From contig JAPTWR010000114.1 in assembly GCA_028065135.1 (NCBI GenBank), positions 17,603 through 81,602 on the forward strand: a DNA stretch of 64,000 nucleotides, given 5' to 3'. The DNA comes from Acidithiobacillus sp. (GTDB lineage: Bacteria; Pseudomonadota; Gammaproteobacteria; Acidithiobacillales; Acidithiobacillaceae). The notes below the pieces were generated by a model. It did no database searches, had not been told where the DNA came from, and worked only from the letters and a program-made list of their open reading frames with translations. Shown one piece after another: positions 25,174 through 32,642 of the stretch. Both the position numbers and the translations under genes were made by a program. The first letter of the stretch is position 1. Each line of letters starts with the position of its first letter.

Positions 25174-25184
25174 TTTCCCGCGCA

Positions 25185-25430
25185 AACTGGATGAACAACC
25201 TTCGCCACATGCTCGGCATCGGTTCGCACACTAAAAAGCGGCAGTGGGGCTACCGCAACCGTTTTGCGCCAGGCGGCGCGGATATACAGAGCATGGAACG
25301 ACTGGAGACCGCAGGCTTGGTATACAAGGGGCGGCCTTATGCAGATACCTATTTTTATCATGCCACGGAAGCGGGATGTGTGGCTGCCGGGTTGAAGCCG
25401 TATCAGATACGAAAGGCGATGGAGCCATAG
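25185..25430 (+). pseudogene. 3' fragment of the gene split by IscB1
   Basis: The fragment encodes NWMNNLRHMLGIGSHTKK... through to IRKAMEP (about 81 residues). Segments ERLETAGLVYKGRP and FYHATEAGCVAAGL look like small phage/plasmid proteins. If the element is removed, the 5' part (23294-23357) joins in frame at AA/AAC. An ATG at 25191 could restart translation, though no ribosome-binding site is seen before it. Confidence 0.5.
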
Positions 25431-25443
25431 GGAGAATGGTGGC

Positions 25444-25692
25444 ATGAAGAACTGGACCCCAGAGCAAGTCGAACAACGCAACCGAATCCAGCGCGGCGAA
25501 TTGGACGGGAACCCGCACACCTGCCCGAACCGGTCCATCATGCCGCATCACGATAACGGGCGGGACATTGGCTGTCTGTTGGCCACCAAAGACGGATGGG
25601 TGTGTCCGGATTGCGGATATACGGAGGGTGTGCCCATCGATTCATTGCCGGAACCCCTGTCGGCAACAGATATGTTCGCTTTGGGCGCTTAA
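25444..25692 (+). CDS. Small protein with a CPDCGY zinc-ribbon-like motif
   Basis: This encodes 82 residues, preceded by GGGAGAATGGTGGC, nearly the same leader as the split gene upstream. It has isolated cysteines (CPNRS, GCLLA) and a WVCPDCGYTEG segment that could bind zinc. The function is unknown. Confidence 0.5.
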   Translation: MKNWTPEQVEQRNRIQRGELDGNPHTCPNRSIMPHHDNGRDIGCLLATKDGWVCPDCGYTEGVPIDSLPEPLSATDMFALGA

Positions 25693-25710
25693 CTTTTAAG
25701 GAGAGTCAGG

Positions 25711-25908
25711 GTGCAAAAGATATACAGAGCCGGGATCGTCGTGTTGTTGGTTGTACTCGGTTTAAGCGGCTGCGGATCCTATCGAAAGACCGTTGCCGAC
25801 ATTACCGGCTACACCAAGGTTTGCGTAAACCATGTGGAGTATCTGCAGTTCCCGCATGGCGTGACGGTGCAGCGCAATCAGCACGGTGGGGTGGTGACAT
25901 GCGGGTAA
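25711..25908 (+). CDS. Small lipoprotein, unknown
   Basis: This encodes 65 residues from a GTG start after AAGGAG. The signal sequence IVVLLVVLGLSGC ends in a lipobox. The mature part contains spaced cysteines (KVCVNHVEY, VVTCG). It overlaps the next gene by 10 bp. Confidence 0.6.
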   Translation: MQKIYRAGIVVLLVVLGLSGCGSYRKTVADITGYTKVCVNHVEYLQFPHGVTVQRNQHGGVVTCG

Positions 25909-26138
25909 GCAGCAATATCGTCAGAAAAGGCCCAGTCATCGGACAATACGAAAACCGGCCCATCCACGAGTTTTTGGTGTACGACGATAACCAGATCATC
26001 CGGTTTTCCCATGTCGCCCCAGTGGAGCGCGATGGCACCATCAATCTATTGCGGCTGTCTGATGGAGAAGTCGTGGTGAGTCCAGGACTGGTGTATCGCA
26101 TGGATACCCGTTCTGAACCGGTCTGTCTGGAGGCATAG
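25899..26138 (+). CDS. Small soluble protein, unknown
   Basis: This encodes 79 residues. The start lies within the end of the lipoprotein gene, after GGGGTGGTGAC. The sequence is beta-rich (GPVIGQYENRPIHEFLVYDDNQIIRFSHVA). I recognise no family. Its stop directly abuts the next ATG, so the block is a tight operon. Confidence 0.5.
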   Translation: MRVSSNIVRKGPVIGQYENRPIHEFLVYDDNQIIRFSHVAPVERDGTINLLRLSDGEVVVSPGLVYRMDTRSEPVCLEA

Positions 26139-26480
26139 ATGGCCCGCCTGACGCTTACCGACTCTCTCCCGTCGGCCGTCCGCTTTGCTCTGCGAATGGT
26201 ACTGGTTGGCGCGATAATCACGTCGCTGGCTGGTTGCGGGACCTATTCTACCAGTAACCCCTATCCAAACTCGTCCTTGTGCTGGTTCAAGTTCCATCCT
26301 CGATCCGACCACCAGGAATTGACGTGGTGCGACGTGAAGCACTCTGGCAGGCGTGAGGGGTGGACTACATGGGCATCCTGCCAAAACGCTCGCCGTGGAT
26401 GGTATGCGCGGCATTTTGTGACGGGATTCAATCCGTTCGGTAAATCTGGAGTGTGTAATGGCCCGCATCACGCTGAATGA
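26139..26480 (+). CDS. Lipoprotein-like protein with a borrowed N-terminus
   Basis: This encodes 113 residues. A hydrophobic stretch MVLVGAIITSLAGC carries a lipobox, but it is preceded by about 20 unusual residues (MARLTLTDSLPSAVRFALRM) that resemble the start of the next protein (MARITLNDLSPAVRDQ). The real start may be the internal ATG at 26196, which would make a normal signal peptide. Four cysteines follow. The function is unknown. Confidence 0.45.
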   Translation: MARLTLTDSLPSAVRFALRMVLVGAIITSLAGCGTYSTSNPYPNSSLCWFKFHPRSDHQELTWCDVKHSGRREGWTTWASCQNARRGWYARHFVTGFNPFGKSGVCNGPHHAE

Positions 26481-26685
26481 CCTATCGCCCGCCGTCCGCG
26501 ACCAGGTGATGGCGCAACACGGGTTGGCGCCCAGCAAGGGCATTGCATCGAAGAAAGTAAAACCCAAACAAATCGGCGCGGCCCTGTCGCCCTACGCGGA
26601 CCTGCTGGGCAATGCGCTGGACACGCGGTTTCCCGCGCAAATGAATGGCCTCTTGCACTTAAGCATGGGATCCATGTGTCACTGA
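26458..26685 (+). CDS. Short helical protein, possibly truncated
   Basis: This encodes 75 residues beginning MARITLNDLSPAVRDQVMAQHGL, a start I associate with longer phage/plasmid proteins (some with nuclease domains). It ends after FPAQMNGLLHLSMGSMCH, which looks like an abrupt end. It may be the N-terminal remnant of a longer gene. It overlaps the upstream gene by 23 bp. Confidence 0.4.
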   Translation: MARITLNDLSPAVRDQVMAQHGLAPSKGIASKKVKPKQIGAALSPYADLLGNALDTRFPAQMNGLLHLSMGSMCH

Positions 26686-26709
26686 TATATTTACAAGTGG
26701 GGTTTCGAT

Positions 26710-27975
26710 ATGGGCACTGAAAAGCCAAAGATGGTGTGGTACAAATTTTTCATCGCTGACTATCAGCGGGACGCGGCACAGTTGAGCCTGATCGAGCACG
26801 GAGCCTATCGTCTTTTATTGGATCAGGCCTATCTCTCAGGGGGGACGCTTCCAGCCAACCCGGAACGTATTTTCCGCCTGCTTGGAGCCATCAATCCTGC
26901 CGAGCAGGAGGCCATCAGAAGCGTGCTCGCCGAGTTTTTTCACAAGGGGCGGGATGGGTACACACACGCTCGCGTCACTAAAGAGGTAAGCGTCTACGCT
27001 GAGAAAGCGGAAAGAAACCGAGTGGTTGGGGCTCGCGGCGGGCGTCCTAAGAAGCTTCTCGATGACATCGCGGAAGAACCCAGAAATAACCCAAACGGTT
27101 TTAAGGACGAAACCCAGACTGCAACCCAAACGGTTTTAGTGACTGAACCTAAAAAAAACCCAAACGGTTTAAAGAATGATACTGCTGAGAACCCAGATGG
27201 TTACGATACGGGAACCCAGACGGTTCCAAAAAACACGGGCAATAACCATATAATCACTCATTCACAGATGGCCGCGTCAAGCGAGATCACAGCTAGCGGA
27301 AACGTCATATTAGACGATGATGATTTTTGGCTAGACAGAGTCCACACTGCAGAATGTCCATTCGATGACTCGGTTTTTCAAACGGTTATCGCGAGTAATG
27401 AAAGCGTAGAGGAACCCAGAAATAACCCAAACGGTTTTGAGGCAGAAACCCAAACGGTTTTCGAAAACGTACAAACTGAAACCCAGACGGTTTTGAAAAC
27501 AGAACCCAGAAATAACCCTAGTCAGAATACAGAATACAGAATAAAAGAAGAAAAGATTGCGACAGGGGTGCGCAAGCGCACCTCCGTCGCATCCGCACCG
27601 GCTCCAACTACTGCCACTTGGGAAGCCTACAGCCAGGCTTACCAGGGTCGCTATGGCACAGAGCCCGTGCGCAACCAGAAGGTCAACAGCCAACTGGCCA
27701 ATCTGGTCAAACGACTCGGTCAGGCTGAGGCTCCGGCCGTGGCCGCCTTCTTTGTCAACCATAACGGCCGATTTTATGTGCAGGGCATGCACCAGGTGGA
27801 CCTGTTGCTCCGCGATGCCGAAAAATTGCGGACGGAGTGGGTGACCCGGCAACAGCCGGTGAATCGCCCGGCCCGTGGCCCTGGTGGCCCGTCTTCCAAC
27901 CACCCAGCTCTGGGGCGCGCCACCGTCGGCAACGACACGCAGCCTGCCTCCCGGCCCACCGTTGTCCGCCTCTGA
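26710..27975 (+). CDS. DUF1376-type replication initiator-like protein
   Basis: This encodes 421 residues. The N-terminal ~85 residues (MVWYKFFIADYQRDAAQLSLIEHGAYRLLLDQ) are DUF1376/YdaU-like, a domain found in phage and plasmid replication genes. Residues 105-280 form a low-complexity linker made of NPNG and TQTV repeats. A C-terminal domain follows (WEAYSQAYQGRYGTEPVRNQKVNSQLANLVKRLG...FFVNHNGRFYVQGMHQVDLLLRDAEKLRTEW). It lies 11 bp upstream of dnaC. Like lambda O, it may bind repeats within its own gene and recruit the loader. That role is inference from context and the repeat array. Confidence 0.7.
   Translation: MGTEKPKMVWYKFFIADYQRDAAQLSLIEHGAYRLLLDQAYLSGGTLPANPERIFRLLGAINPAEQEAIRSVLAEFFHKGRDGYTHARVTKEVSVYAEKAERNRVVGARGGRPKKLLDDIAEEPRNNPNGFKDETQTATQTVLVTEPKKNPNGLKNDTAENPDGYDTGTQTVPKNTGNNHIITHSQMAASSEITASGNVILDDDDFWLDRVHTAECPFDDSVFQTVIASNESVEEPRNNPNGFEAETQTVFENVQTETQTVLKTEPRNNPSQNTEYRIKEEKIATGVRKRTSVASAPAPTTATWEAYSQAYQGRYGTEPVRNQKVNSQLANLVKRLGQAEAPAVAAFFVNHNGRFYVQGMHQVDLLLRDAEKLRTEWVTRQQPVNRPARGPGGPSSNHPALGRATVGNDTQPASRPTVVRL
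27088..27492. repeat. Iteron-like array inside the DUF1376 gene, candidate origin
   Basis: Eight copies of AACCCARAYGGTT lie at 27088, 27123, 27157, 27190, 27213, 27424, 27447 and 27480; a partial copy CAAACGGTT is at 27379. Spacings are 35, 34, 33 and 23, then a gap of 211, then 23 and 33. The short spacings are close to whole helical turns. Copies 1, 3, 4 and 7 are read as NPNG/NPDG and copies 2, 5, 8 and 9 as TQTV, so the DNA rather than the peptide is conserved. An accompanying GAACCCAGAAATAACCC occurs three times (27076, 27412, 27502). Confidence 0.75.
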
Positions 27976-27986
27976 AGGAGATCGCC

Positions 27987-28880
27987 ATGAGCACACCCAG
28001 AAAACCAGTACCACCACACAACAAGCCACGCGCTGGTGTTCCACAGCCGGTGGGCGGCCTTTCGCAAGACCTGCTGCGGCGATGGGGTTTCGACCTGGAG
28101 AACATCGCCTTGCTTCCGGATCAACACCCGCAGTTCCGCGAATGCGAGCGGCATGGCGCTTACCCGATTTCCATGGTCGATGAGTTTGGGGACGTCCGGT
28201 ACATGGCGCCCGTGTGTCCGGCGTGTGTTGCGGAACAGGCGTCCCGACGTTTGCTGAAAAGTGCGGCCATTCCGGGAAAATTCCAGAACGCCATCCCGGC
28301 GCGATACCAGAATTGCTATTTCGACACGTTCATCGTCGAGTATCCGGCTCAGCAGGTCGCCCTGGATACCTGCAGGGACTATGCCGAGCATTTTGCGCGG
28401 TATGCGGCCATGGGCATGTGCATGGTGATCAGCGGCGGCATAGGCACCGGCAAGAATCATCTGACGACGGCGATAGCGCGCACGGTGATGGGCATGGGGC
28501 GCAGCGTGCTGCAGGTGACCGCCTACGGGCTCATCACCCGCATTCGTCAAACCTGGGGGAAAGGTGGCGGCGGCCAGTCGGAGTTTGACATCGTGCGCGC
28601 ATTCGAGGAGGCGGACCTTCTCATTATCGACGAAGTGGGCAAACAGTTCGGCGGGGAAGGCGAGCAGGTGCATCTTTTCGAGGTGGTCCATGCCCGTTAT
28701 CTGGACATGAAACCCACGATTGTGCTATCAAACGAGTCTGCGCAGGGCATTGAAAGCTATCTCGGTGTTGCCACCTACGACCGTTTGTGCGAGCGTGGCA
28801 TTCTGCTTCAGTTCGATTGGCCAGGCTATAGCTATAGGCGTGGCCGTGTTGACGCCTTTACGCCCGAAACAGGATCGTAA
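27987..28880 (+). CDS. dnaC: DnaC-like helicase loader
   Basis: This encodes 297 residues from the ATG at 27987, with GAAGGAG at ideal spacing. Walker A is GGIGTGKN at 150-157; the GKNHL form is the one found in E. coli DnaC. Walker B is LLIIDEVGKQF (D215-E216). An N-terminal Cys set (C53, C77, C80) may form a zinc site. Such proteins load DnaB at an origin. It directly follows the DUF1376 gene, matching an initiator/loader pair. Confidence 0.85.
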   Translation: MSTPRKPVPPHNKPRAGVPQPVGGLSQDLLRRWGFDLENIALLPDQHPQFRECERHGAYPISMVDEFGDVRYMAPVCPACVAEQASRRLLKSAAIPGKFQNAIPARYQNCYFDTFIVEYPAQQVALDTCRDYAEHFARYAAMGMCMVISGGIGTGKNHLTTAIARTVMGMGRSVLQVTAYGLITRIRQTWGKGGGGQSEFDIVRAFEEADLLIIDEVGKQFGGEGEQVHLFEVVHARYLDMKPTIVLSNESAQGIESYLGVATYDRLCERGILLQFDWPGYSYRRGRVDAFTPETGS

Positions 28881-28896
28881 GGTGTCCACCGGCGCT

Positions 28897-29238
28897 ATGG
28901 GATGGAGGCTGGTTTGGAATCTGCTACTCTTCGTGCTGGTTTTCCATTACATGACGAGGAGGAAGGTTTTGGCGGGAACGGCATACACGTTGTATGCCAC
29001 TTGGCGAAACGCTTTTGACACACGACCTGTTCCTTCGGCAGGTGAACGGAGTGAGCGGCTGCGCTTGAACGCCTGGGCGATCGAGGGATTTCTCGCCGCG
29101 CATGGCATGACCGGTGCGCCGCTTTGGAAATGGGCGCGAGTCGTGGTTACCGCAGCCTGGTGGTTATTGGGTTCGTTGTTGGCGGCGCTTGTGGGCATAG
29201 GGGTTTGCAACTGTTGCCCTAGTCATGGAACTTTATAG
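28897..29238 (+). CDS. Small membrane protein, end possibly altered by IS607
   Basis: This encodes 113 residues. The ATG at 28897 is my choice; a GTG at 28882 is also possible. Two TM segments lie near residues 5-19 (VWNLLLFVLVFHYM) and 85-105 (AAWWLLGSLLAALVGIGVCN), with a charged middle. It stops directly before the IS607-like element, so its last residues may come from the insertion. A TTCC-TTCGG-CAGG short repeat is inside it (about 29030). Confidence 0.45.
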   Translation: MGWRLVWNLLLFVLVFHYMTRRKVLAGTAYTLYATWRNAFDTRPVPSAGERSERLRLNAWAIEGFLAAHGMTGAPLWKWARVVVTAAWWLLGSLLAALVGIGVCNCCPSHGTL

Positions 29239-29261
29239 ATGTTGATGTGGTCCTATTAAAC

Positions 29262-29834
29262 ATGAGACTGAGCGCATGGGCGAAGACGCAGGGTGTGACT
29301 TATCGCACCGCTTGGGAATGGTTCAAGAACGGAACCATGCCCGTGCCCTCCCGTCAGTTGTCCACGGGCACCATCCTGGTGGACGTGCCGGAAACCCCAA
29401 CCGGCAGAACGGTCGTGTATGCCCGCGTTTCCAGCCATGACCAGAAACCCAACCTCGACGGGCAGGTGGCGCGTTGCGTGGCCTTTGCCAACGACCGCGG
29501 GCTTTCCGTGGCGGAGACCGTTACGGAAGTGGGATCCGGCATGAATGGCCATCGAAGGAAATTGCTGCGTCTGCTGGGCGACCGCACGGTGGAACATATC
29601 GTCGTGGAGCACCGCGACCGGCTCATGCGCTTCGGCGCCGAATATGTGGAAGCCGCGCTGGCCGCCCGCGGCGGCACACTGCTGGTGGTGGATGAATCCG
29701 AACTCAAGGACGATCTGGTGCAGGACATGATCTCGGTGCTGACTTCCTTCTGCGCACGGCTGTATGGGCGGCGGTCCGCCAAACACCGCGCGGAGAAAGC
29801 GATGGCCGCCTGCACTGCGGAGGACCCGGCATGA
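29262..29834 (+). CDS. tnpA: IS607-family serine recombinase TnpA
   Basis: This encodes 190 residues from the ATG at 29262; a GTG 15 bp upstream is less likely. The N-terminal MerR-like HTH reads RLSAWAKTQGVTYRTAWEWFKNG. The resolvase core follows (VVYARVSSHDQKPNLDGQVARC) with the catalytic Ser in YARVSS. Later come VVEHRDRLMRFG and DLVQDMISVLTSFCARLYGRR, typical of IS607 recombinases. The protein is full length and appears intact. Confidence 0.88.
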   Translation: MRLSAWAKTQGVTYRTAWEWFKNGTMPVPSRQLSTGTILVDVPETPTGRTVVYARVSSHDQKPNLDGQVARCVAFANDRGLSVAETVTEVGSGMNGHRRKLLRLLGDRTVEHIVVEHRDRLMRFGAEYVEAALAARGGTLLVVDESELKDDLVQDMISVLTSFCARLYGRRSAKHRAEKAMAACTAEDPA

Positions 29835-31531
29835 TCACGCTGCATACGCGCATCCGAAACCTCACGCCAGCGCAAGATTCTGCCTTGTCCGCTTATGCCG
29901 AACGATTCAATCATGTCGCCCACCATCTGGCCGCCGATATGGTCAAGGATCGGCGCACGGGGCCTTCGTTCAAGAATGCCTATCTCCGCCGTTTCGACAT
30001 CACCGCCCGGCAGTTCAATGCCGTGCGCCGGTATGTGGAAGGGATGGCGACGAACCGGGTGGAGAACCTCAAACACCAGGAGAACATCCTGAGCGACAAA
30101 ATCGCCGCCACGAAAAAGCTCCTGCCGAAGATCGAGAAGCAAATTGAAAAGGCGAAGAAAAACGGCGTGTCCACATCGGATCTTCAGCGCCTGGAAAATC
30201 GTCTGCATCAAAAGAAACGGAAGCTCCGTAATCTGCTAGAGCGGCAATCCAAAACGATCGATGATCTGCATCGCCCCTTCGCGTCCGGGATCTGCTTCGG
30301 CGGAAGAAAACTGTTTCACAGCCAGTTTCATCTCGAAGAAAACGGCTACAAGGACCATGCGGAATGGCTGGCGGAATGGAAAGCCGCACGCGCCAGTCAG
30401 TTCTTTGTACTGGGTTCGAAGGACGAGACCACAGGCTGTCAGGGCTGCGTCGCCCGAGCACAGGAAGACGGCTCCTTTCTTCTGGATGTGCGATTGCCGG
30501 GAGACAGCGAAAAATGCGTCACCATCGGACCTCTTCGTTTTCCTTACGGCGATGAGAAGTTGCGCGCGGCGCTGTCTTTGCATACGGGGTTATCCAAGAC
30601 CAAACTGCCCAGGGTCACGAAGCTGTCCAAAGCCGGCAAGCCGTACTCCCGCTTCGTCTATCCGAAAGATCTCAGCGCGTTATCCTGGCGTTTCCAGCGG
30701 GACGGGAAAGGCTGGCGAGTACTGGTGAGTTTCAAGGAACCACAAGTTACTGTTACGACCGATACGAAAGCGGGTGTACTGGCAATAGATCTGAATGCAG
30801 ATCATCTGGCCTGGGCGGAACTAGACCGTTTCGGGAATCCCGTGGAAACAGGGACCATACCCTGCGTCACCTACGGAAAAACGACGGAACAGGCCAGCGC
30901 CATTATTGAGGCGGCGGCTATCATGCTGGTCAACCGCGCCTCGCAGGTCGGGAAGCCGCTGGTTTTGGAGAAACTGGATTTTTCCAAAAAGAAAGGACAA
31001 CTCACCGAAGTGGACGGCCCGCGGTATGCGCGGATGTTGTCCAGTCTGTCCTATCAGAAAATCCTTGGAGCCGTACAGGCGAGGGCCAGAAAAGAGAACG
31101 TGGCGCTCATGCAGGTCAATCCGGCATTCACGTCGGTGATCGGGCGGATCAATTATGCGCATCGTTATGGCTTGACCGTGCATCAGGGCGCGGCTGTGGC
31201 GATTGGGCGCAGGGCTTTTGGCCAGTTCGTGAAAAATACGCGAACCGGCAAAGTACATAAACAATTCGGACTTCGGGAGACCCCGATAGGCCAGGCAGGG
31301 CGTGATGGCGTAAAAACCGTCACCGCACCAGATGGACGCGGTGCGCAGGTCACCTTTCCTTATCCCGAGTGGAATAAGCGAAAGCATGTGTGGACTCTGC
31401 TGGGCAAGGTTTCCCGGAAGATGAAAGCGGCGCTTGCAGCGCAGCGTGTGGCGGAGAAATCCGACCCTCCGGAACGTACGGTGGAGTCCGCAAGGATTCA
31501 GCCAGAGGTCCCGGTTGTGGCGGCGGCTTAG
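29831..31531 (+). CDS. tnpB: TnpB-related RuvC protein of the IS607-like element
   Basis: This encodes 566 residues, overlapping tnpA by 4 bp. A long coiled-coil region lies near residues 85-140. RuvC-I Asp is D320 (VLAIDLNADHLAWAEL) and RuvC-II Glu is E380 (LVLEKLDFSKKK). The third site reads GLTVHQGAAVAIGRR, with His (451) where TnpB normally has Asp, and the CxxC zinc-finger pairs are missing. This matches a TnpB-related branch I know from other elements. Nuclease activity is therefore uncertain. Confidence 0.8.
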   Translation: MITLHTRIRNLTPAQDSALSAYAERFNHVAHHLAADMVKDRRTGPSFKNAYLRRFDITARQFNAVRRYVEGMATNRVENLKHQENILSDKIAATKKLLPKIEKQIEKAKKNGVSTSDLQRLENRLHQKKRKLRNLLERQSKTIDDLHRPFASGICFGGRKLFHSQFHLEENGYKDHAEWLAEWKAARASQFFVLGSKDETTGCQGCVARAQEDGSFLLDVRLPGDSEKCVTIGPLRFPYGDEKLRAALSLHTGLSKTKLPRVTKLSKAGKPYSRFVYPKDLSALSWRFQRDGKGWRVLVSFKEPQVTVTTDTKAGVLAIDLNADHLAWAELDRFGNPVETGTIPCVTYGKTTEQASAIIEAAAIMLVNRASQVGKPLVLEKLDFSKKKGQLTEVDGPRYARMLSSLSYQKILGAVQARARKENVALMQVNPAFTSVIGRINYAHRYGLTVHQGAAVAIGRRAFGQFVKNTRTGKVHKQFGLRETPIGQAGRDGVKTVTAPDGRGAQVTFPYPEWNKRKHVWTLLGKVSRKMKAALAAQRVAEKSDPPERTVESARIQPEVPVVAAA

Positions 31532-31575
31532 GCTGCCCTATGCCCTTGCCGGCGGGATTCCGGCACGCGAATCGC
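31400..31575 (+). ncRNA. Predicted right-end guide RNA (reRNA) of the IS607-like TnpB
   Basis: TnpB guide RNAs usually overlap the 3' end of tnpB and run to the element's right end, with the guide taken from flanking DNA. Here the only support is position and the TGCCGG/CCGGCA stem near 31548-31566. Confidence 0.35.
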
Positions 31576-31659
31576 CGCTCTTATCGTTCGGGCGACGTCT
31601 TGGAATAGATTTCCATGGTTTTGTGAACGGCGCTGCGCGGACAACCGGGCCATTTCGCG

Positions 31660-32187
31660 GTGTTCGACGTCGTGCTGTACCTGGCGTTTCTGTTTTTTCT
31701 GCTGCTTGACGTGTTGCTCGGTGTTTTGCAGGCGCTATTTGAGCGTGTTGCCGGTATCCCGTTCAAGTCGCGGACACGATTAGAGGCATGGTTCCAGCGT
31801 CATCCGCTGGAGCCAACAACTGTCGAAAGACCAGAAATGGTGTTCGCCAGAGTGTCTGAACAAGCTTTTGGGCGTGACCTGAAAAGAGTGCCCTGGTGGT
31901 TCACCCCTGGCCATCCGTTGGTTCGATGGCCCGCATGGATACAATCGCTTGCCAGTCCTCTGGCGGCTGTTTTAGCCGTCATGGTATATGGCCTCCTGGA
32001 AGGCAAACACTTCGCGTTCAGTGATGCCGGTGATGTCGTGGTGTCCGGTTTCTTTTTGGTGTTCGTTTGGGTGGCGCCTTTGGAGCGTGCGCTGCAGGCG
32101 GCTCCCTGGACAGGATATACTGAAGCTGGTCCGGCGCTCGCGGTGTCCTGGATGTTGGAAAATTTTGGCATCTTTCAGGATGAGTGA
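31660..32187 (+). CDS. Polytopic membrane protein, unknown
   Basis: This encodes 175 residues from a GTG start. The N-terminal TM segment FDVVLYLAFLFFLLLDVLLGVL is followed by a soluble loop (RTRLEAWFQRHPLEPTTVERPEMVFARV) and two more TM segments near 105-125 and 130-150. I recognise no family. It is the first gene after the IS607-like element and seems to lead an operon that runs to the terminator at 34350. Confidence 0.55.
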   Translation: MFDVVLYLAFLFFLLLDVLLGVLQALFERVAGIPFKSRTRLEAWFQRHPLEPTTVERPEMVFARVSEQAFGRDLKRVPWWFTPGHPLVRWPAWIQSLASPLAAVLAVMVYGLLEGKHFAFSDAGDVVVSGFFLVFVWVAPLERALQAAPWTGYTEAGPALAVSWMLENFGIFQDE

Positions 32188-32225
32188 CGTACCACAATAC
32201 ATTTTTCTTGGCAAAAGGAGTGAAC

Positions 32226-32642
32226 ATGGATATTGAAACCGTAGAACAGCAGTACAATCAGTTGCAGCAGGAAGCGCAGGGCGTGTCGCAGGGTTTGCAG
32301 GCGCTGGCGGGCAAACTCAAAACCGCCGTTGACGCCGGAAACACGGATGCCCGCGAGTGGCTGCTGGATCTCAAGGAACTGGCCCTGAACATCCAGCAGG
32401 AGCAGCAGCAGGTCATGATGGTGATGCAGGCCATGCACCAGGCCGTGCAGAACGATCAGCAGGCGCAGGGCGGTCCGTGGCAGGCCGGATATCCGCAGAC
32501 TCCGCAGGCACCCGTCTACGGGCAACAGCAGCCGCAGTCAGGCGGGTTTTTGAGCAGCCTGGAACATTCCGGTTTTGGGCAGGCCATCATGATGGGTGCC
32601 GGATTCGGTATTGGCGATGATCTGATCAATTCCATTTTCTGA
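32226..32642 (+). CDS. Gln-rich coiled-coil protein, unknown
   Basis: This encodes 138 residues. The ATG at 32226 follows AAGGAG. Residues 1-80 are a predicted coiled coil rich in Gln (EQQYNQLQQEAQGVSQGLQ). A Pro/Gln linker follows, then a Gly-rich C-terminal segment (FGQAIMMGAGFGIGDDLINSIF). Its stop overlaps the next start by one base. The function is unknown. Confidence 0.6.
   Translation: MDIETVEQQYNQLQQEAQGVSQGLQALAGKLKTAVDAGNTDAREWLLDLKELALNIQQEQQQVMMVMQAMHQAVQNDQQAQGGPWQAGYPQTPQAPVYGQQQPQSGGFLSSLEHSGFGQAIMMGAGFGIGDDLINSIF

Larger units (their letters stand above)
23358..25184 (+). mobile_element. IscB1 element (IS200/IS605-related, no transposase)
   Basis: The left-end hairpin is ACTCCGGGC-TGAA-GCCCGGAG near 23366-23386. 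The right-end hairpin is CCCCGGCAT-GA-ATGCCGGGG at 25154-25173, followed by TTTCCCGCGC, the usual style of IS605-group right ends. The element contains only iscB and its upstream RNA region, with no tnpA, so it would need a transposase in trans. Exact ends are estimated. Confidence 0.65.
29240..31575 (+). mobile_element. IS607-like element (serine recombinase plus TnpB-related gene)
   Basis: The element contains a serine recombinase gene and a tnpB gene overlapping by 4 bp, the classic IS607 layout. The right-end region holds a TGCCGG/CCGGCA stem at about 31548-31566. Exact ends are not defined because IS607 makes no target duplication. Confidence 0.7.

Noticed and set aside
23276..25450. Near-identical GGGAGRATGGTGGCATGAA leaders at 23280 and 25432 as a target duplication of the IscB1 element
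   Set aside because: The 25432 copy lies about 250 bp beyond the right-end hairpin, and this group makes no target duplication; more likely similar ribosome-binding leaders.
27088..27492. CRISPR-like regular repeats
   Set aside because: Repeat unit is only 13 bp with unequal 10-22 bp gaps inside an open frame; iteron-like and not a CRISPR array.
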